Of a stretch of 53,678 bases of DNA, positions 1 to 8,180 are shown piece after piece. A model generated the notes under the pieces. The model saw nothing but the letters and a program-made list of their open reading frames with translations. It did no database searches and was not told where the DNA came from. Position 1 is the first letter of the stretch; each line of letters starts with the position of its first letter. This stretch comes from Paludibacteraceae bacterium (GTDB lineage Bacteria; Bacteroidota; Bacteroidia; Bacteroidales; Paludibacteraceae): NCBI GenBank assembly GCA_017467185.1, contig JAFTSS010000042.1, positions 1 to 53,678 on the forward strand, written 5' to 3'. Position numbers and translations under genes: made by a program.

Positions 1-509
1 TTATTCATATCTTTCACATTTCGTATTGCATGATCGTGATAACGAGGTTGCCAAGCAAAATCTCGATCAATTTGATGAACCTGTTTACTTACTGCCGACT
101 TCAATCCACGAACAAAAACCGACAACTTCGGCAAACGTCTCGCACGCAAATCTTTGGCGAATCGCTCCTCCAATGTAGGGACGCAGCGCGCTGCGTCCTG
201 TCGATCGCCAGATCGAACAATTTGGGCGGAATCCACAATATTATCCGATTCAGAATCTATAACATCAACTAACAAATGTAGGTGATTAGGCATAATCACA
301 AATTGTAATATTTCAATATAAGGATAATGCGAAGAAATACCATTCAATTCTTTCAACAAAATCTTACCAATTTCCGACAATTGCATCTCTTCGTTTTGAA
401 TCATACCGAAATAATGTTTCTTATCACGTGTACATATTGTAATAAAATACATTCCTTCGTTATATTCTATCCATGATGCTCGAGGTGTTTTTCGCTGAAA
501 AATTTGCAT
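1..509 (-). CDS. REP-associated tyrosine transposase (RAYT, Y1/HUH), truncated by window edge
   Basis: The minus frame opens at ATG 509 and stays open for 169 codons to the window edge, so the C-terminus is missing. It begins MQIFQRKTPRASWIEYNEG, followed by YFITICT, then the HUH motif in VIMPNHLHLLV, and FAWQPRYHDHAIRN, whose Tyr is the likely nucleophile. This order is typical of RAYTs, single-strand DNA transposases that act on REP palindromes. A REP palindrome (175-198) lies in frame inside the gene and encodes part of RSGDRQDAARCVPTLEE, between the HUH and Tyr motifs. A promoter lies at 656-687, and further palindromes occupy the 5' spacer. Family assignment is firm. Activity is uncertain because of the inserted segment and the missing end. 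Confidence 0.85.
   Translation of the reverse strand, partial: MQIFQRKTPRASWIEYNEGMYFITICTRDKKHYFGMIQNEEMQLSEIGKILLKELNGISSHYPYIEILQFVIMPNHLHLLVDVIDSESDNIVDSAQIVRSGDRQDAARCVPTLEERFAKDLRARRLPKLSVFVRGLKSAVSKQVHQIDRDFAWQPRYHDHAIRNVKDMN
175..198. repeat. REP palindrome inside the RAYT gene
   Basis: The sequence GTAGGGACGCAGCGCGCTGC followed by GTCC holds a perfect palindrome, GGACGCAGC/GCTGCGTCC. Near-identical copies occur at 549-573 and 623-647. It is translated in frame as part of the transposase. Confidence 0.8.
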
Positions 510-548
510 TTTTGTTTTTTTTGTTTTTTTGTACTCGCTTCGCTCGTT

Positions 549-573
549 AGGACGTAGCACGCTGCGTCCCTAC
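549..573. repeat. REP palindrome upstream of RAYT
   Basis: The stem GGACGTAGC/GCTGCGTCC (one mismatch) is followed by CTAC. It belongs to the same family as 175-198 and 623-647 and sits in the 5' spacer of the transposase. Confidence 0.75.
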
Positions 574-622
574 ATTACTTGATTGTAGATGATGTTTTTC
601 TTGTTTTCAACCTTACGGTTGA

Positions 623-647
623 TAGGACGCAGCACGCTGCGTCCCTA
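623..647. repeat. REP palindrome upstream of RAYT
   Basis: The stem GGACGCAGC/GCTGCGTCC is perfect and is followed by CTAC, identical in outline to the copy at 549-573. The two are separated by about 50 bases, like a BIME pair. Confidence 0.75.
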
Positions 648-655
648 CTGGAGCG

Positions 656-687
656 CAAAGGTAGCAAGAATATTTCATATATCACAA
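656..687 (-). promoter_or_regulatory. Bacteroidota-type promoter for RAYT
   Basis: On the minus strand TACCTTTG (656-663) fits the -7 box TAnnTTTG. A TTG lies 21 bases upstream (685-687). The RAYT ATG is about 150 bases downstream. Confidence 0.5.
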
Positions 688-757
688 CTTTTTCTCAAAA
701 AAATAGGCTTCTACCCCCCCCCCCATTAACTATTTTTAACATTACACAACACAAAAA

Positions 758-782
758 AAGGACGTAGCATGCTACGTCCTTA
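758..782 (-). terminator. Terminator of glyS, REP-like stem
   Basis: AGGACGTAGCATGCTACGTC plus CT is a perfect palindrome followed on the minus strand by TTTTTTT. It lies just past the glyS stop. Its stem resembles the RAYT palindromes, so it may be a captured REP. Confidence 0.7.
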
Positions 783-803
783 CTATTTTATATGTAATCT
801 GAA

Positions 804-2351
804 TTACTCTACTATTTTCTTGAACAAGTTCTTCATATTCACTTCGGCACCGATGATAGCGTGCAAATCGCTGATTGCTACACGTTGTTGTTCCATTGTG
901 TCGCGGTGACGGATTGTTACGCAATTATCTTCCAAAGTTTGGTGGTCAACTGTAACGCAGAATGGAGTACCCACTGCATCTTGACGACGATAGCGTTTAC
1001 CAATTGAGTCTTTTTCGTCGTAAGCACATTTATAATCGAATTTCAAGTCGTTCATAATTTCACGTGCTTTTTCTGGAAGACCATCTTTCTTAACCAATGG
1101 CATAACGCACACTTTCACAGGAGCCAACACTGCAGGCAATTTCAATACCACGCGGCTATCGCCACCTTCGAGTTGTTCTTCTGTATAAGCCGACGACATG
1201 ATAGAAAGGAACATACGGTCAACACCAATTGATGTTTCAATAACGTATGGAGTGTAGCTTTCGTTAATTTCTGGATCGAAGTATTTAATGTTTTTACCAG
1301 AATATTTTTCGTGACTCGACAAGTCAAAGTCAGTACGCGAGTGGATACCTTCTACCTCTTTGAAACCGAATGGCATTTGGAATTCAATGTCAGTAGCAGC
1401 ATTTGCATAGTGAGCCAATTTATCGTGATCGTGGAAACGATATTTTTCATCGCCAAGACCGAGTGCTTTGTGCCAACGAAGACGGAATTGTTTCCAGTGT
1501 TCGAACCATTTCAACTCTTCGCCTGGACGAACAAAGAATTGCATTTCCATTTGTTCGAACTCACGCATACGGAAGATAAATTGACGAGCAACGATTTCGT
1601 TACGGAACGCCTTACCTATTTGACAGATACCGAAAGGTACTTTCATACGACCTGTTTTTTGCACATTAAGGTAGTTAACAAAAATACCTTGAGCAGTTTC
1701 AGGACGGAGATAAATCTTCATTGCACCATCGGCAGTAGAACCCATATCAGTAGAGAACATGAGGTTAAATTGACGCACGTCAGTCCAGTTTTTAGTACCA
1801 GAAATAGGACAAACAATTTCGCAGTCAACGATGATTTGTTTCAACTCAACCAAATCGTTAGCCTCCAAAGCTGCAACAAAACGAGCATGGATAGCATCAC
1901 GTTTAGCCACATTTTCCAACACGCGTGGGTTAGTTTGGCAGAACATTTCGCGGTCGAACGATTCGCCAAAACGTTTAGCCGCTTTTTCGCACTCTTTATT
2001 GATTTTCTCGTCAAACTTAGCCAAGTGGTCTTCAATCAAAACATCGGCACGATAGCGTTTTTTAGAATCTTTATTGTCAATCAATGGGTCATTGAAAGCA
2101 TCAACGTGACCAGAAGCCTTCCATGTTGTAGGGTGCATAAAAATTGCGGCATCGATACCTACCACATTTTCGTGAAGGAGCACCATACTATCCCACCAAT
2201 ATTTTTTGATGTTATTTTTGAGTTCAACACCATTTTGTCCGTAATCATATACGGCACCTAAACCATCATAAATCTCACTTGATGGAAAAACAAATCCATA
2301 CTCTTTACAGTGAGCAACCAATTTCTTAAATACCTCTTCTTGTGAAGCCAT
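804..2351 (-). CDS. glyS: Glycine--tRNA ligase (single-chain, alpha2 type)
   Basis: This class II aminoacyl-tRNA synthetase charges tRNA-Gly with glycine in the cytosol. The 515-residue chain has the family N-terminus GLGAVYDYGQNGVELKNNIK (30-49), the glycine-site block HPTTWKASGHVDAFNDP (73-89), RPETAQGIF (216-224), FRNEI (249-253) and a C-terminal anticodon-binding domain from about residue 400. Length matches the eukaryote/archaeon-like homodimeric GlyRS rather than the split alpha/beta GlyQS form. A promoter at 2535-2565 and a terminator at 758-782 suggest a single-gene transcript. Nothing odd is seen in the coding region. Confidence 0.97.
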   Translation of the reverse strand: MASQEEVFKKLVAHCKEYGFVFPSSEIYDGLGAVYDYGQNGVELKNNIKKYWWDSMVLLHENVVGIDAAIFMHPTTWKASGHVDAFNDPLIDNKDSKKRYRADVLIEDHLAKFDEKINKECEKAAKRFGESFDREMFCQTNPRVLENVAKRDAIHARFVAALEANDLVELKQIIVDCEIVCPISGTKNWTDVRQFNLMFSTDMGSTADGAMKIYLRPETAQGIFVNYLNVQKTGRMKVPFGICQIGKAFRNEIVARQFIFRMREFEQMEMQFFVRPGEELKWFEHWKQFRLRWHKALGLGDEKYRFHDHDKLAHYANAATDIEFQMPFGFKEVEGIHSRTDFDLSSHEKYSGKNIKYFDPEINESYTPYVIETSIGVDRMFLSIMSSAYTEEQLEGGDSRVVLKLPAVLAPVKVCVMPLVKKDGLPEKAREIMNDLKFDYKCAYDEKDSIGKRYRRQDAVGTPFCVTVDHQTLEDNCVTIRHRDTMEQQRVAISDLHAIIGAEVNMKNLFKKIVE

Positions 2352-2723
2352 AACTTTACCAATTCATAATTCATAATGCATAATTCACAATTAGAAACAA
2401 ACGCATCAAATTTGAACTAATTAACATTACAAATTATATTTTAAAAATTATATTTATATATTTATAAATCAATAATTTAATTCACACTTACAATTATGCA
2501 TTGTGCATTATGCATTGTGCATTCTTATAGATTGCAAATTTACAAAAAAAATACGAAATACACAACCCTACACACCAACACATCTTCCCCTATCCCTTAT
2601 TCCCTATTCCCTTATTCCCTATTCCTTGTTCCCTATTCCTTATTCCTTATTCCCTGTTCACTATCCCCTATTCCCTGTTCCTTGTTCCCTGTTCCTTGTT
2701 CCCTATTCCCTGTTCCCTGTTCC
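2352..2723. other. Spacer between ygjP-like gene and glyS
   Basis: This 372-base gap holds no credible gene. From left to right on the minus strand it contains the glyS leader with ATAATTCA/ATGCATAATT minisatellite (2365-2395), an AT-rich run, TGCATTGTGCATTA repeats (2487-2523), the glyS promoter and the TTCCCTA array. Short open frames across the array are only translations of the repeat. Confidence 0.7.
2535..2565 (-). promoter_or_regulatory. Promoter of glyS
   Basis: The minus strand reads TTG (2563-2565), 20 bases, then TAAATTTG (2535-2542). This fits the Bacteroidota -33/-7 consensus. The leader to glyS is about 180 bases and carries the TGCATT minisatellite. Confidence 0.6.
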
Positions 2724-2733
2724 TCATTCCTTA
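2586..2733. repeat. TTCCCTA-type 7-bp minisatellite
   Basis: Imperfect tandem units TTCCCTA, TTCCTTA and TTCCTTG fill about 150 bases. The minus strand is GGGAATA-rich, with several GGG runs spaced by 3-5 bases. The array overlaps the last codons of the YgjP-like gene and runs into its 3' side. Similar arrays occur at 6959-7003, 9963-10106 and 27455-27484. Confidence 0.8.
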
Positions 2734-3452
2734 ATCCAAGCAACTTTTCTATCCCACTTAGGTTTTGCGAGTTCGATGGCGACATAATCATTAAAATAAC
2801 TATGCAATAATGCTTTAAATCGAGGTCCATGATTCATCTCGCGAGTGTGACATAGTTCATGCACTATAACATAATCAATCAATCGCTCAGGTAAAAGCAA
2901 AAGATAATAACTAAGTTTTATATCTTTTCGCGAAGAGCAACAACCCCACCGAGATTTTGCTGTATCAATTTTCAAAGAATTATAACTTAAGCCACAATGC
3001 TTTGACCAATATTCCAATTTCTGAGGCAACACGCATTCTGCTTCTTGACGCAAAAACTTCAACACTATCCGTTTTAATGCTTTTTGCGCTACATCTGCCT
3101 CTATATCAGTTCCAACTGGCATGTATATTCTTAATACTCCATCTTCTAATCGCGCAGCAAACACCTTAATTTTAGGATTTTCTTGATAACAAATTTCCAC
3201 GCTAAATGTCAGTGTTTCAATCGGCTCATCAATTTTAAATTTACCTTCTCCACTTCGAGCTACTACTTTATTACGCAATTTTAATATGCGCTCTATCGTA
3301 TCTTGCGACAAAGGAAATACGGTATTCTCAAACCCTGGAGGAACTGTAATTACTACCAAATTTTGGGTAACCTTAATAACCTTGCGCCGAGCCGTTGAAC
3401 GAGTCCGCAACTGCACCAACCCTAACTCAGGATGTTCAATTGTAACAACCAT
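2724..3452 (-). CDS. YgjP/WSS1-like zinc metallopeptidase (DUF45)
   Basis: The 242-residue protein has the zincin motif HELCH in VIVHELCHTREMNHGPRF, where two His bind zinc and Glu is catalytic. SRWGCCSSRKDIKLSYYL before it is typical of the YgjP/M48-related family. Substrate is unknown; relatives are SprT/WSS1-like cytosolic peptidases. The ATG shares one base with the stop of the upstream subtilase (TAATG), so the two are co-transcribed and probably translationally coupled. The C-terminal coding end is only just outside the TTCCCTA array. Family confident, function not. Confidence 0.85.
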   Translation of the reverse strand: MVVTIEHPELGLVQLRTRSTARRKVIKVTQNLVVITVPPGFENTVFPLSQDTIERILKLRNKVVARSGEGKFKIDEPIETLTFSVEICYQENPKIKVFAARLEDGVLRIYMPVGTDIEADVAQKALKRIVLKFLRQEAECVLPQKLEYWSKHCGLSYNSLKIDTAKSRWGCCSSRKDIKLSYYLLLLPERLIDYVIVHELCHTREMNHGPRFKALLHSYFNDYVAIELAKPKWDRKVAWIKE

Positions 3453-5641
3453 TATTTTACAACCAAAAGACGGAATGTTTCATTCATATTTTCACCCGAA
3501 ACCTTCACAATATATGCACCATTCGCTACTCCATCTAGATTAAATTCACAATCCATACCAGGCATAACTGCGCCTACATGTTCCGACTTAATCAACTGAC
3601 CATTAGTGCTATATACCATTACATTTACATCATCACTTTCTCGCACAAAACCCACATTAAAAGCTCCACTTGTAGGGTTTGGATACAATATCATTGCCCC
3701 TGCACGTTCAACATCCTCTACTTCAGTGTACAATTGCATCAATTTCAACAATCCATTGTAAGCATCAACTTTACCATACCCCATCTCATTATTAGGCAAA
3801 TCTACTCCTGTAAATTCATCACTACGTGCTGTCTTTACTAACACATCAACAACCTCCTCTGGAGTCAAAATTCCTCTATATTCAAGCCAAGTTGCAATAA
3901 TACCAGCCACGTATGGAGTTGACATAGATGTTCCATCCATATATCCATAATAATGAGTTTCACCATTAAATTTAATTGATTGTTCTTCAATAAACATAGA
4001 TGTGCCCATAACTCTTGAACTATTTGACACAGATGATACTACAGCCGAGCCTGGTGCCAGAATTTGAGGTTTCAAACGACCATCTACAGTAGGACCAATA
4101 TTAGAGAAAGTGCAACGCTCACCTAATGTTTGCTTAAATTTATCATGCTCACGAGTTGTATATGCACCTACCGAAATTATACGTTTCCCAGTGCCACCAA
4201 TCTCATTTACAGTATATTGATTATCTCCATCAACCCATCCTTCAAGTCCTTCATTAGTCAAACCACCAGTAGAACCATCAGCCCAAGCATGAACAATACC
4301 TCCATCTTGCGCTTTCAACTCAAAACCTACATACACACTATCGCTTGGCAATGCTAAAACATTAGGAATAAACATAATATGTGGTTTTTGATTTAATGGA
4401 TTTATCTCTGTTGTAATCGTAAATTTTACATTTACTACATTTGTTTTGCCATCTTCGCTTTTTACTAATCCAAAAAATGATTTACCAACCTCTTCAGCTG
4501 TAGAAAAATAATCCGACTGATAAAGCATAGTATCGTTTTTTGCATCATAAACCAATGCTTTCAATGCAAAATTCTTATTAAACTCACCCCACATATCAAT
4601 TGTTACTTGACGTGGAGATTTATAATAAAAATCAGCAAAAGATTTTACTAATGTGTCAGAATCAGAAAATTTCTTCATTATATGTATCTTGCGTTTAGCA
4701 TCATTACCTACCGCACCACAAATAATTCTACCCTCGCCTTGCAACTCATCTAACACCATATCTAATGTTGATGTACCGTCATGAGGACCTGTTTGTTGCC
4801 CCAAACTCATATTAACCACAGCAGGACGACCTACTTCATCGGCATAATTAAAAATATACTCAACCGCATTAGCCAAAGATGTTGACACCTGTTGCATTCT
4901 ATACGAAACTAATACAATACGAGATTCAGGAGCAACACCCGAGAACCCACATGAATATTGATTATTCGAACCAGCAGCAATACCGGCTACATGCGTACCA
5001 TGACCGACATTATCTACTTGTGAATCATATTTTTGCTTAGCTAATTCAGCATAAGATTTATACTCTTTGCCATAATTAAATTTTTCAGGACGCGTACCCA
5101 TTGATGTTTCTTGTTCCCAAACACGCTCAATACGCGATTTTGAACCATCAGCATTAAAAAAAGCTGGATGAGTATATTGAAAACCATAATCAACAATACC
5201 AATTATCACATTTTTACCTAAAAACGGACGTGTACTTTGATCAGTTCCTGCATGCACAAGATTCATACCTGTTTCTTTATGTGCTACATCCAACTGTGGA
5301 TATAATGGGGTTGCCATTTCAATATAACGAATAGCATCCTCTTGTGCTAATGCTTCTAATTGATTAACAGGAATAGTAGCAGTTACTAAATTTAATGTTT
5401 CAAATTCGCTCTCAACAACGACACCATATTTATCTAATAATGCCAAATCAATAGACTCATTGAAATGTACAAAAGCCGAAATCGCATTTTGCAATTCATT
5501 ATCAACACTTTGAGCTTCACATCTCATCTCTTTAGCGTCATTATCTAAAAGAAACGAACGTGTATAATTCGACAATTTACTTTGTGAATATGCACATACA
5601 GAACATATTAACACAATCAATAAAAATAAATTTCTTTTCAT
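3452..5641 (-). CDS. Secreted S8 subtilase with T9SS C-terminal sorting domain
   Basis: The N-terminus MKRNLFLLIVLICSVCAYS is a signal peptide. The subtilisin triad is visible: Asp in IIGIVDYGFQYTHPAF, His in VGHGTHVAGIAAGS and Ser in DGTSMSTPYVAGIIA. A roughly 180-residue insertion lies between the His and Ser blocks. The last 80 residues, starting at ILYPNPTSGAFNVGF, form a type A T9SS sorting domain, so the enzyme is probably exported across the outer membrane and anchored or released. It overlaps the tilS stop by four bases (ATGA, 5638-5641) and is followed by the metallopeptidase in one operon. Substrates are unknown. Confidence 0.92.
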   Translation of the reverse strand: MKRNLFLLIVLICSVCAYSQSKLSNYTRSFLLDNDAKEMRCEAQSVDNELQNAISAFVHFNESIDLALLDKYGVVVESEFETLNLVTATIPVNQLEALAQEDAIRYIEMATPLYPQLDVAHKETGMNLVHAGTDQSTRPFLGKNVIIGIVDYGFQYTHPAFFNADGSKSRIERVWEQETSMGTRPEKFNYGKEYKSYAELAKQKYDSQVDNVGHGTHVAGIAAGSNNQYSCGFSGVAPESRIVLVSYRMQQVSTSLANAVEYIFNYADEVGRPAVVNMSLGQQTGPHDGTSTLDMVLDELQGEGRIICGAVGNDAKRKIHIMKKFSDSDTLVKSFADFYYKSPRQVTIDMWGEFNKNFALKALVYDAKNDTMLYQSDYFSTAEEVGKSFFGLVKSEDGKTNVVNVKFTITTEINPLNQKPHIMFIPNVLALPSDSVYVGFELKAQDGGIVHAWADGSTGGLTNEGLEGWVDGDNQYTVNEIGGTGKRIISVGAYTTREHDKFKQTLGERCTFSNIGPTVDGRLKPQILAPGSAVVSSVSNSSRVMGTSMFIEEQSIKFNGETHYYGYMDGTSMSTPYVAGIIATWLEYRGILTPEEVVDVLVKTARSDEFTGVDLPNNEMGYGKVDAYNGLLKLMQLYTEVEDVERAGAMILYPNPTSGAFNVGFVRESDDVNVMVYSTNGQLIKSEHVGAVMPGMDCEFNLDGVANGAYIVKVSGENMNETFRLLVVK

Positions 5642-6960
5642 GATATGAATATTTTAACATTTTTTGTCTTATCTGTTACTGCATAACGAGCATCTACTCT
5701 ATGCCCTACAACCCACACTATATCATCACCTGAAGTAAGCAACCAAAGTTGCTCTTTATCATTCATAGTAAACTTTTTATCTACAAAAAAATCACTCAAT
5801 TTCTTACGCCCCTTCATGCCAAAAGGAATAAACCAATCACCTTGTTGCCAACGTCTTAATATCAACGGATATTGCAATTTATCAGCATCTAAACAGGCTA
5901 CATTAGCCGATTTTATTACTTCAAAATTTGCTCTATCAATTTCCTTAATCTCTAATTTTATAGGCTCTTCAATTGAAAATTGTGTTTTATCTATAGTGAA
6001 TTGTGCATTGTGAATTGTGCATTGTGCATTATGCATTGTACATTCAAGCTCTCCTCTTCCAATCACAATTCTATGCGTAGCTGAATAAAATTGTTTACCT
6101 GAAATATCATCTAAACTACGATATAATTGCATCACTACATCAGAAGAAAATCCATACTTACTCAACCAGATAAATAACAAAGTATCAACACCTTGATATT
6201 CTTCCAACTTCTTCAAATCAAATACAATACGTTCATTCTCAATCGTAACTACACTTTTATATGCCTCAGCGGCATAATTTTCAACTATACTCTGAGCAGA
6301 TGCGATGAAACGCATATTATCTGCCATAGTATCAAGAAATGAAGGATTTATCTCTTCCAACTGAGGAATAACATTATGACGTATTTTATTACGGGTATAA
6401 ATTGTCTCTAAATTTGTAGCGTCAATTCTATATTGCAACTCATACTCAGCGATATAATCCATTATCTGCTTACGCGATACATTCAATAACGGACGCACAA
6501 TCTTACCCCGCAACTCAGCCATACCCGATAAGCCTTGCAATCCTGAACCTCGAGTAAGGTTTAAAAAAAATGTCTCAACCACATCATCGGCATTATGAGC
6601 CACTGCTATACGCTCACAGTACCACTCTTCAGCCATACGCTCAAACCATTCATAGCGCAAATCACGAGCTACCATTTCTATTGAGACACCCCGCTCTTTA
6701 GCTTCTCGCTCAGTATCGAAATCTATCTGACAATAGGGAGCTTGATATTTATTGGCTAAACCTTTCACAAATTCCGCATCACTATTAGAGTCCTCACCTC
6801 GAAGATGAAAATTACAGTGTGCTATAACGACAAAAAAACCTTCTCGATGCAAAGCGTCAAGCAATACCACCGAGTCAGGTCCTCCGCTGACAGCCACAAG
6901 CACGCGCTTTACTCCCGCCAACGATTTACACGACTGAATCTTCCTACGAATAAGCCTCAT
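5638..6960 (-). CDS. tilS: tRNA(Ile)-lysidine synthase with in-frame repeat insertion
   Basis: TilS changes C34 of the CAU anticodon of tRNA-Ile to lysidine, using ATP and lysine. The PP-loop signature VAVSGGPDSVVLLDAL starts at about residue 21, followed by HCNFHLRGEDSNSD and VAHNADDVVETFFLNL typical of TilS. The C-terminal domain ends with LRRWQQGDWFIPFGMKGRKK and SDFFVDKK. Between the domains, roughly residues 306-325, the chain reads ECTMHNAQCTIHNAQ. This is a translation of the TGCATT minisatellite (5997-6043) and not TilS sequence; it keeps the frame and sits in a linker. The start ATG follows the TTCCCTA array after the DUF3467 gene. Confidence 0.93.
   Translation of the reverse strand: MRLIRRKIQSCKSLAGVKRVLVAVSGGPDSVVLLDALHREGFFVVIAHCNFHLRGEDSNSDAEFVKGLANKYQAPYCQIDFDTEREAKERGVSIEMVARDLRYEWFERMAEEWYCERIAVAHNADDVVETFFLNLTRGSGLQGLSGMAELRGKIVRPLLNVSRKQIMDYIAEYELQYRIDATNLETIYTRNKIRHNVIPQLEEINPSFLDTMADNMRFIASAQSIVENYAAEAYKSVVTIENERIVFDLKKLEEYQGVDTLLFIWLSKYGFSSDVVMQLYRSLDDISGKQFYSATHRIVIGRGELECTMHNAQCTIHNAQFTIDKTQFSIEEPIKLEIKEIDRANFEVIKSANVACLDADKLQYPLILRRWQQGDWFIPFGMKGRKKLSDFFVDKKFTMNDKEQLWLLTSGDDIVWVVGHRVDARYAVTDKTKNVKIFIS
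5997..6043. repeat. TGCATT/TGAATT minisatellite inside tilS
   Basis: Units such as TGAATTGTGCATTG, GTGCATTATGCATTGTACA are tandemly repeated within the coding frame. The same motif occurs in spacers and signal-peptide regions throughout the window. Confidence 0.8.
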
Positions 6961-7003
6961 TCCCTATTCCCTGCTCCCTATTCCCTATTCCCTATTCCCT
7001 AAT
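6959..7003. repeat. TTCCCTA minisatellite between DUF3467 gene and tilS
   Basis: Six or so units of TTCCCTA/CTCCCTA fill the gap between the DUF3467 stop (7005) and the tilS ATG (6960). On the transcript it is GGGAATA-rich and would lie directly before the tilS start codon, so it could affect tilS translation. Confidence 0.75.
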
Positions 7004-7004
7004 A

Positions 7005-7322
7005 TCACGCTTCGCCGCCACCAAACATTGGAGGAATATAAGTACCACCATTGTTTGCTCCATTGTCTGTCTTAATTTTTCCAAACTGATTTTCGTATCT
7101 TGCAACATTATCTTGCAATGCAAACAAAAGACGTTTTGCATGCTCTGGAGTCAAAATGATACGTGATTTTACGTTTGCTTTTGGCGCACCAGGCATAATA
7201 CGCACAAAATCAACAACAAACTCACTTGATGAGTGTGATATAATTGCCAAATTAGAATAAATACCCTCTGCTACTTCTGGGGTAAGCTCAATTTTTAATT
7301 GATTTTTGTCTTTATTTTCCAT
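7005..7322 (-). CDS. DUF3467 domain protein
   Basis: This 105-residue cytosolic protein has the DUF3467 pattern: IELTPEVAEGIYSNLAIISH, FVVDFVRIMPG and SRIILTPEHAKRLLFALQDN. The tail is Gly/Asn-rich (GGTYIPPMFGGGEA). The family is widespread in Bacteroidota and of unknown function. It lies 44 bases upstream of tilS and may be co-transcribed with it. No secretion signal or membrane segment is seen. Confidence 0.88.
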   Translation of the reverse strand: MENKDKNQLKIELTPEVAEGIYSNLAIISHSSSEFVVDFVRIMPGAPKANVKSRIILTPEHAKRLLFALQDNVARYENQFGKIKTDNGANNGGTYIPPMFGGGEA

Positions 7323-7472
7323 TTTACTTATTTTTTAAATATGAACAAAAAAACATGATTTCTATTTCAAAACAAATTATAATATTAAAATAAACAAAGT
7401 ACATCCTAAATCCACACAAGACAATATAACCCAAACAAATTCATTACGATTATACAAAAGACCTAACACTTT

Positions 7473-7560
7473 ACAAGTCCTGAAAGGACGATATAATCCA
7501 GACGGGGGTGCAACCCCCGGTAAAACAAATTACACATCAATAAGCCCTGCAAGGGCGACA
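7473..7560. repeat. REP-like palindromes downstream of IS200-like transposase
   Basis: The segment holds GTCCTGAAAGGAC, then GACGGGGGTGCAACCCCCGG (hairpin GGGGGT/ACCCCC), and CCCTGCAAGGG at 7545-7555. Bases 7473-7526 are an inverted copy of the sequence at 8061-8117 beyond the transposase start (shared words GCGATATAATC/GACGATATAATC and ACCCCCGGTAA). The transposase is therefore bracketed by its likely target repeats. Confidence 0.8.
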
Positions 7561-7563
7561 CCA

Positions 7564-8019
7564 TCAATCATTAAGAATATATCGATCATCATATTCTATT
7601 TGATACACATCTAAAAATGTCTTATACTCTTCTCTAATCGATTGCTTATTATGATGCTCTTCCTGAAAACAAATATATTTCACTGTTTTCTCTAGCAATG
7701 TTGGACTTACAGAGAATGCACCATACCCATCTTGCCACGAAAACATTTTATAATTTGCCCCAATAGTTTTTATCCATTTACTACTACTAAACTTTATAAC
7801 ACGAACAAAATCCGCCAACGACATCGTTTTGGGTAACGATGCAAGAATATGTACATGATCACAACAACCTCCAACCACTATTGACACGCCACCGATATTT
7901 GTTATAATCCCCCCGATATACCCAAAAACAAGAGATAAGTCTTTTTTTTGTATTTTTACACTTGATGTTTTTATATGAAATATCAAATGAACATTTATTT
8001 TTGCTAAAGAACTTCCCAT
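7564..8019 (-). CDS. IS200/IS605-like (REP-type) transposase
   Basis: The 151-residue protein from ATG 8019 (MGSSLAKINVHLIFHIK) matches the short Y1 transposase family. The HUH motif is in GGCCDHVHILASLP, the catalytic Tyr is probably within FSWQDGYGAFSVS or VKYICFQEEHH, and the C-terminus EEYKTFLDVYQIEYDDRY is typical. An upstream in-frame ATG at 8052 would add MSPERTIRDEN, which is only a translation of the REP palindrome, so 8019 is preferred. There is no TnpB partner. Inverted REP-like palindromes flank it at 7473-7560 and 8030-8117. The frame is intact, so the enzyme may be active. Confidence 0.88.
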   Translation of the reverse strand: MGSSLAKINVHLIFHIKTSSVKIQKKDLSLVFGYIGGIITNIGGVSIVVGGCCDHVHILASLPKTMSLADFVRVIKFSSSKWIKTIGANYKMFSWQDGYGAFSVSPTLLEKTVKYICFQEEHHNKQSIREEYKTFLDVYQIEYDDRYILND

Positions 8020-8029
8020 ATTTTCATCA

Positions 8030-8117
8030 CGTATCGTCCTTTCAGGACTCATCTAATAAATTGCACTTACCGGGGGTTATCCCCCCGTCTAGATTATATC
8101 GCTCTTTCAGAGCTTTT
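8030..8117. repeat. REP-like palindromes upstream of IS200-like transposase
   Basis: GTCCTTTCAGGAC (8036-8048) is followed by ACCGGGGGTTATCCCCCCGT (8069-8088), AGATTATATCGC and CTCTTTCAGAG. Read on the minus strand, 8061-8117 matches 7473-7526 over about 50 bases with few differences. Confidence 0.8.
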
Positions 8118-8180
8118 ATAACAAATAGCATAAATCACAACAACACAAGAGATTCCTATTAAACTATTAATAAAAATTTA

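Noticed and set aside
714-724. Run of 11 C as a phase-variation tract
   Set aside because: It lies in the spacer between glyS and the RAYT promoter, not in a gene or between promoter boxes, so no switch is evident.
1311-2261. Long plus-strand open frame of 316 codons
   Set aside because: It is antisense to glyS, lacks any family pattern and is a shadow of codon bias in the real gene.
2496-2810. Open frames rich in PYSLFPIPYS at the TTCCCTA arrays
   Set aside because: They are pure translations of the repeat with no start signal or homology.
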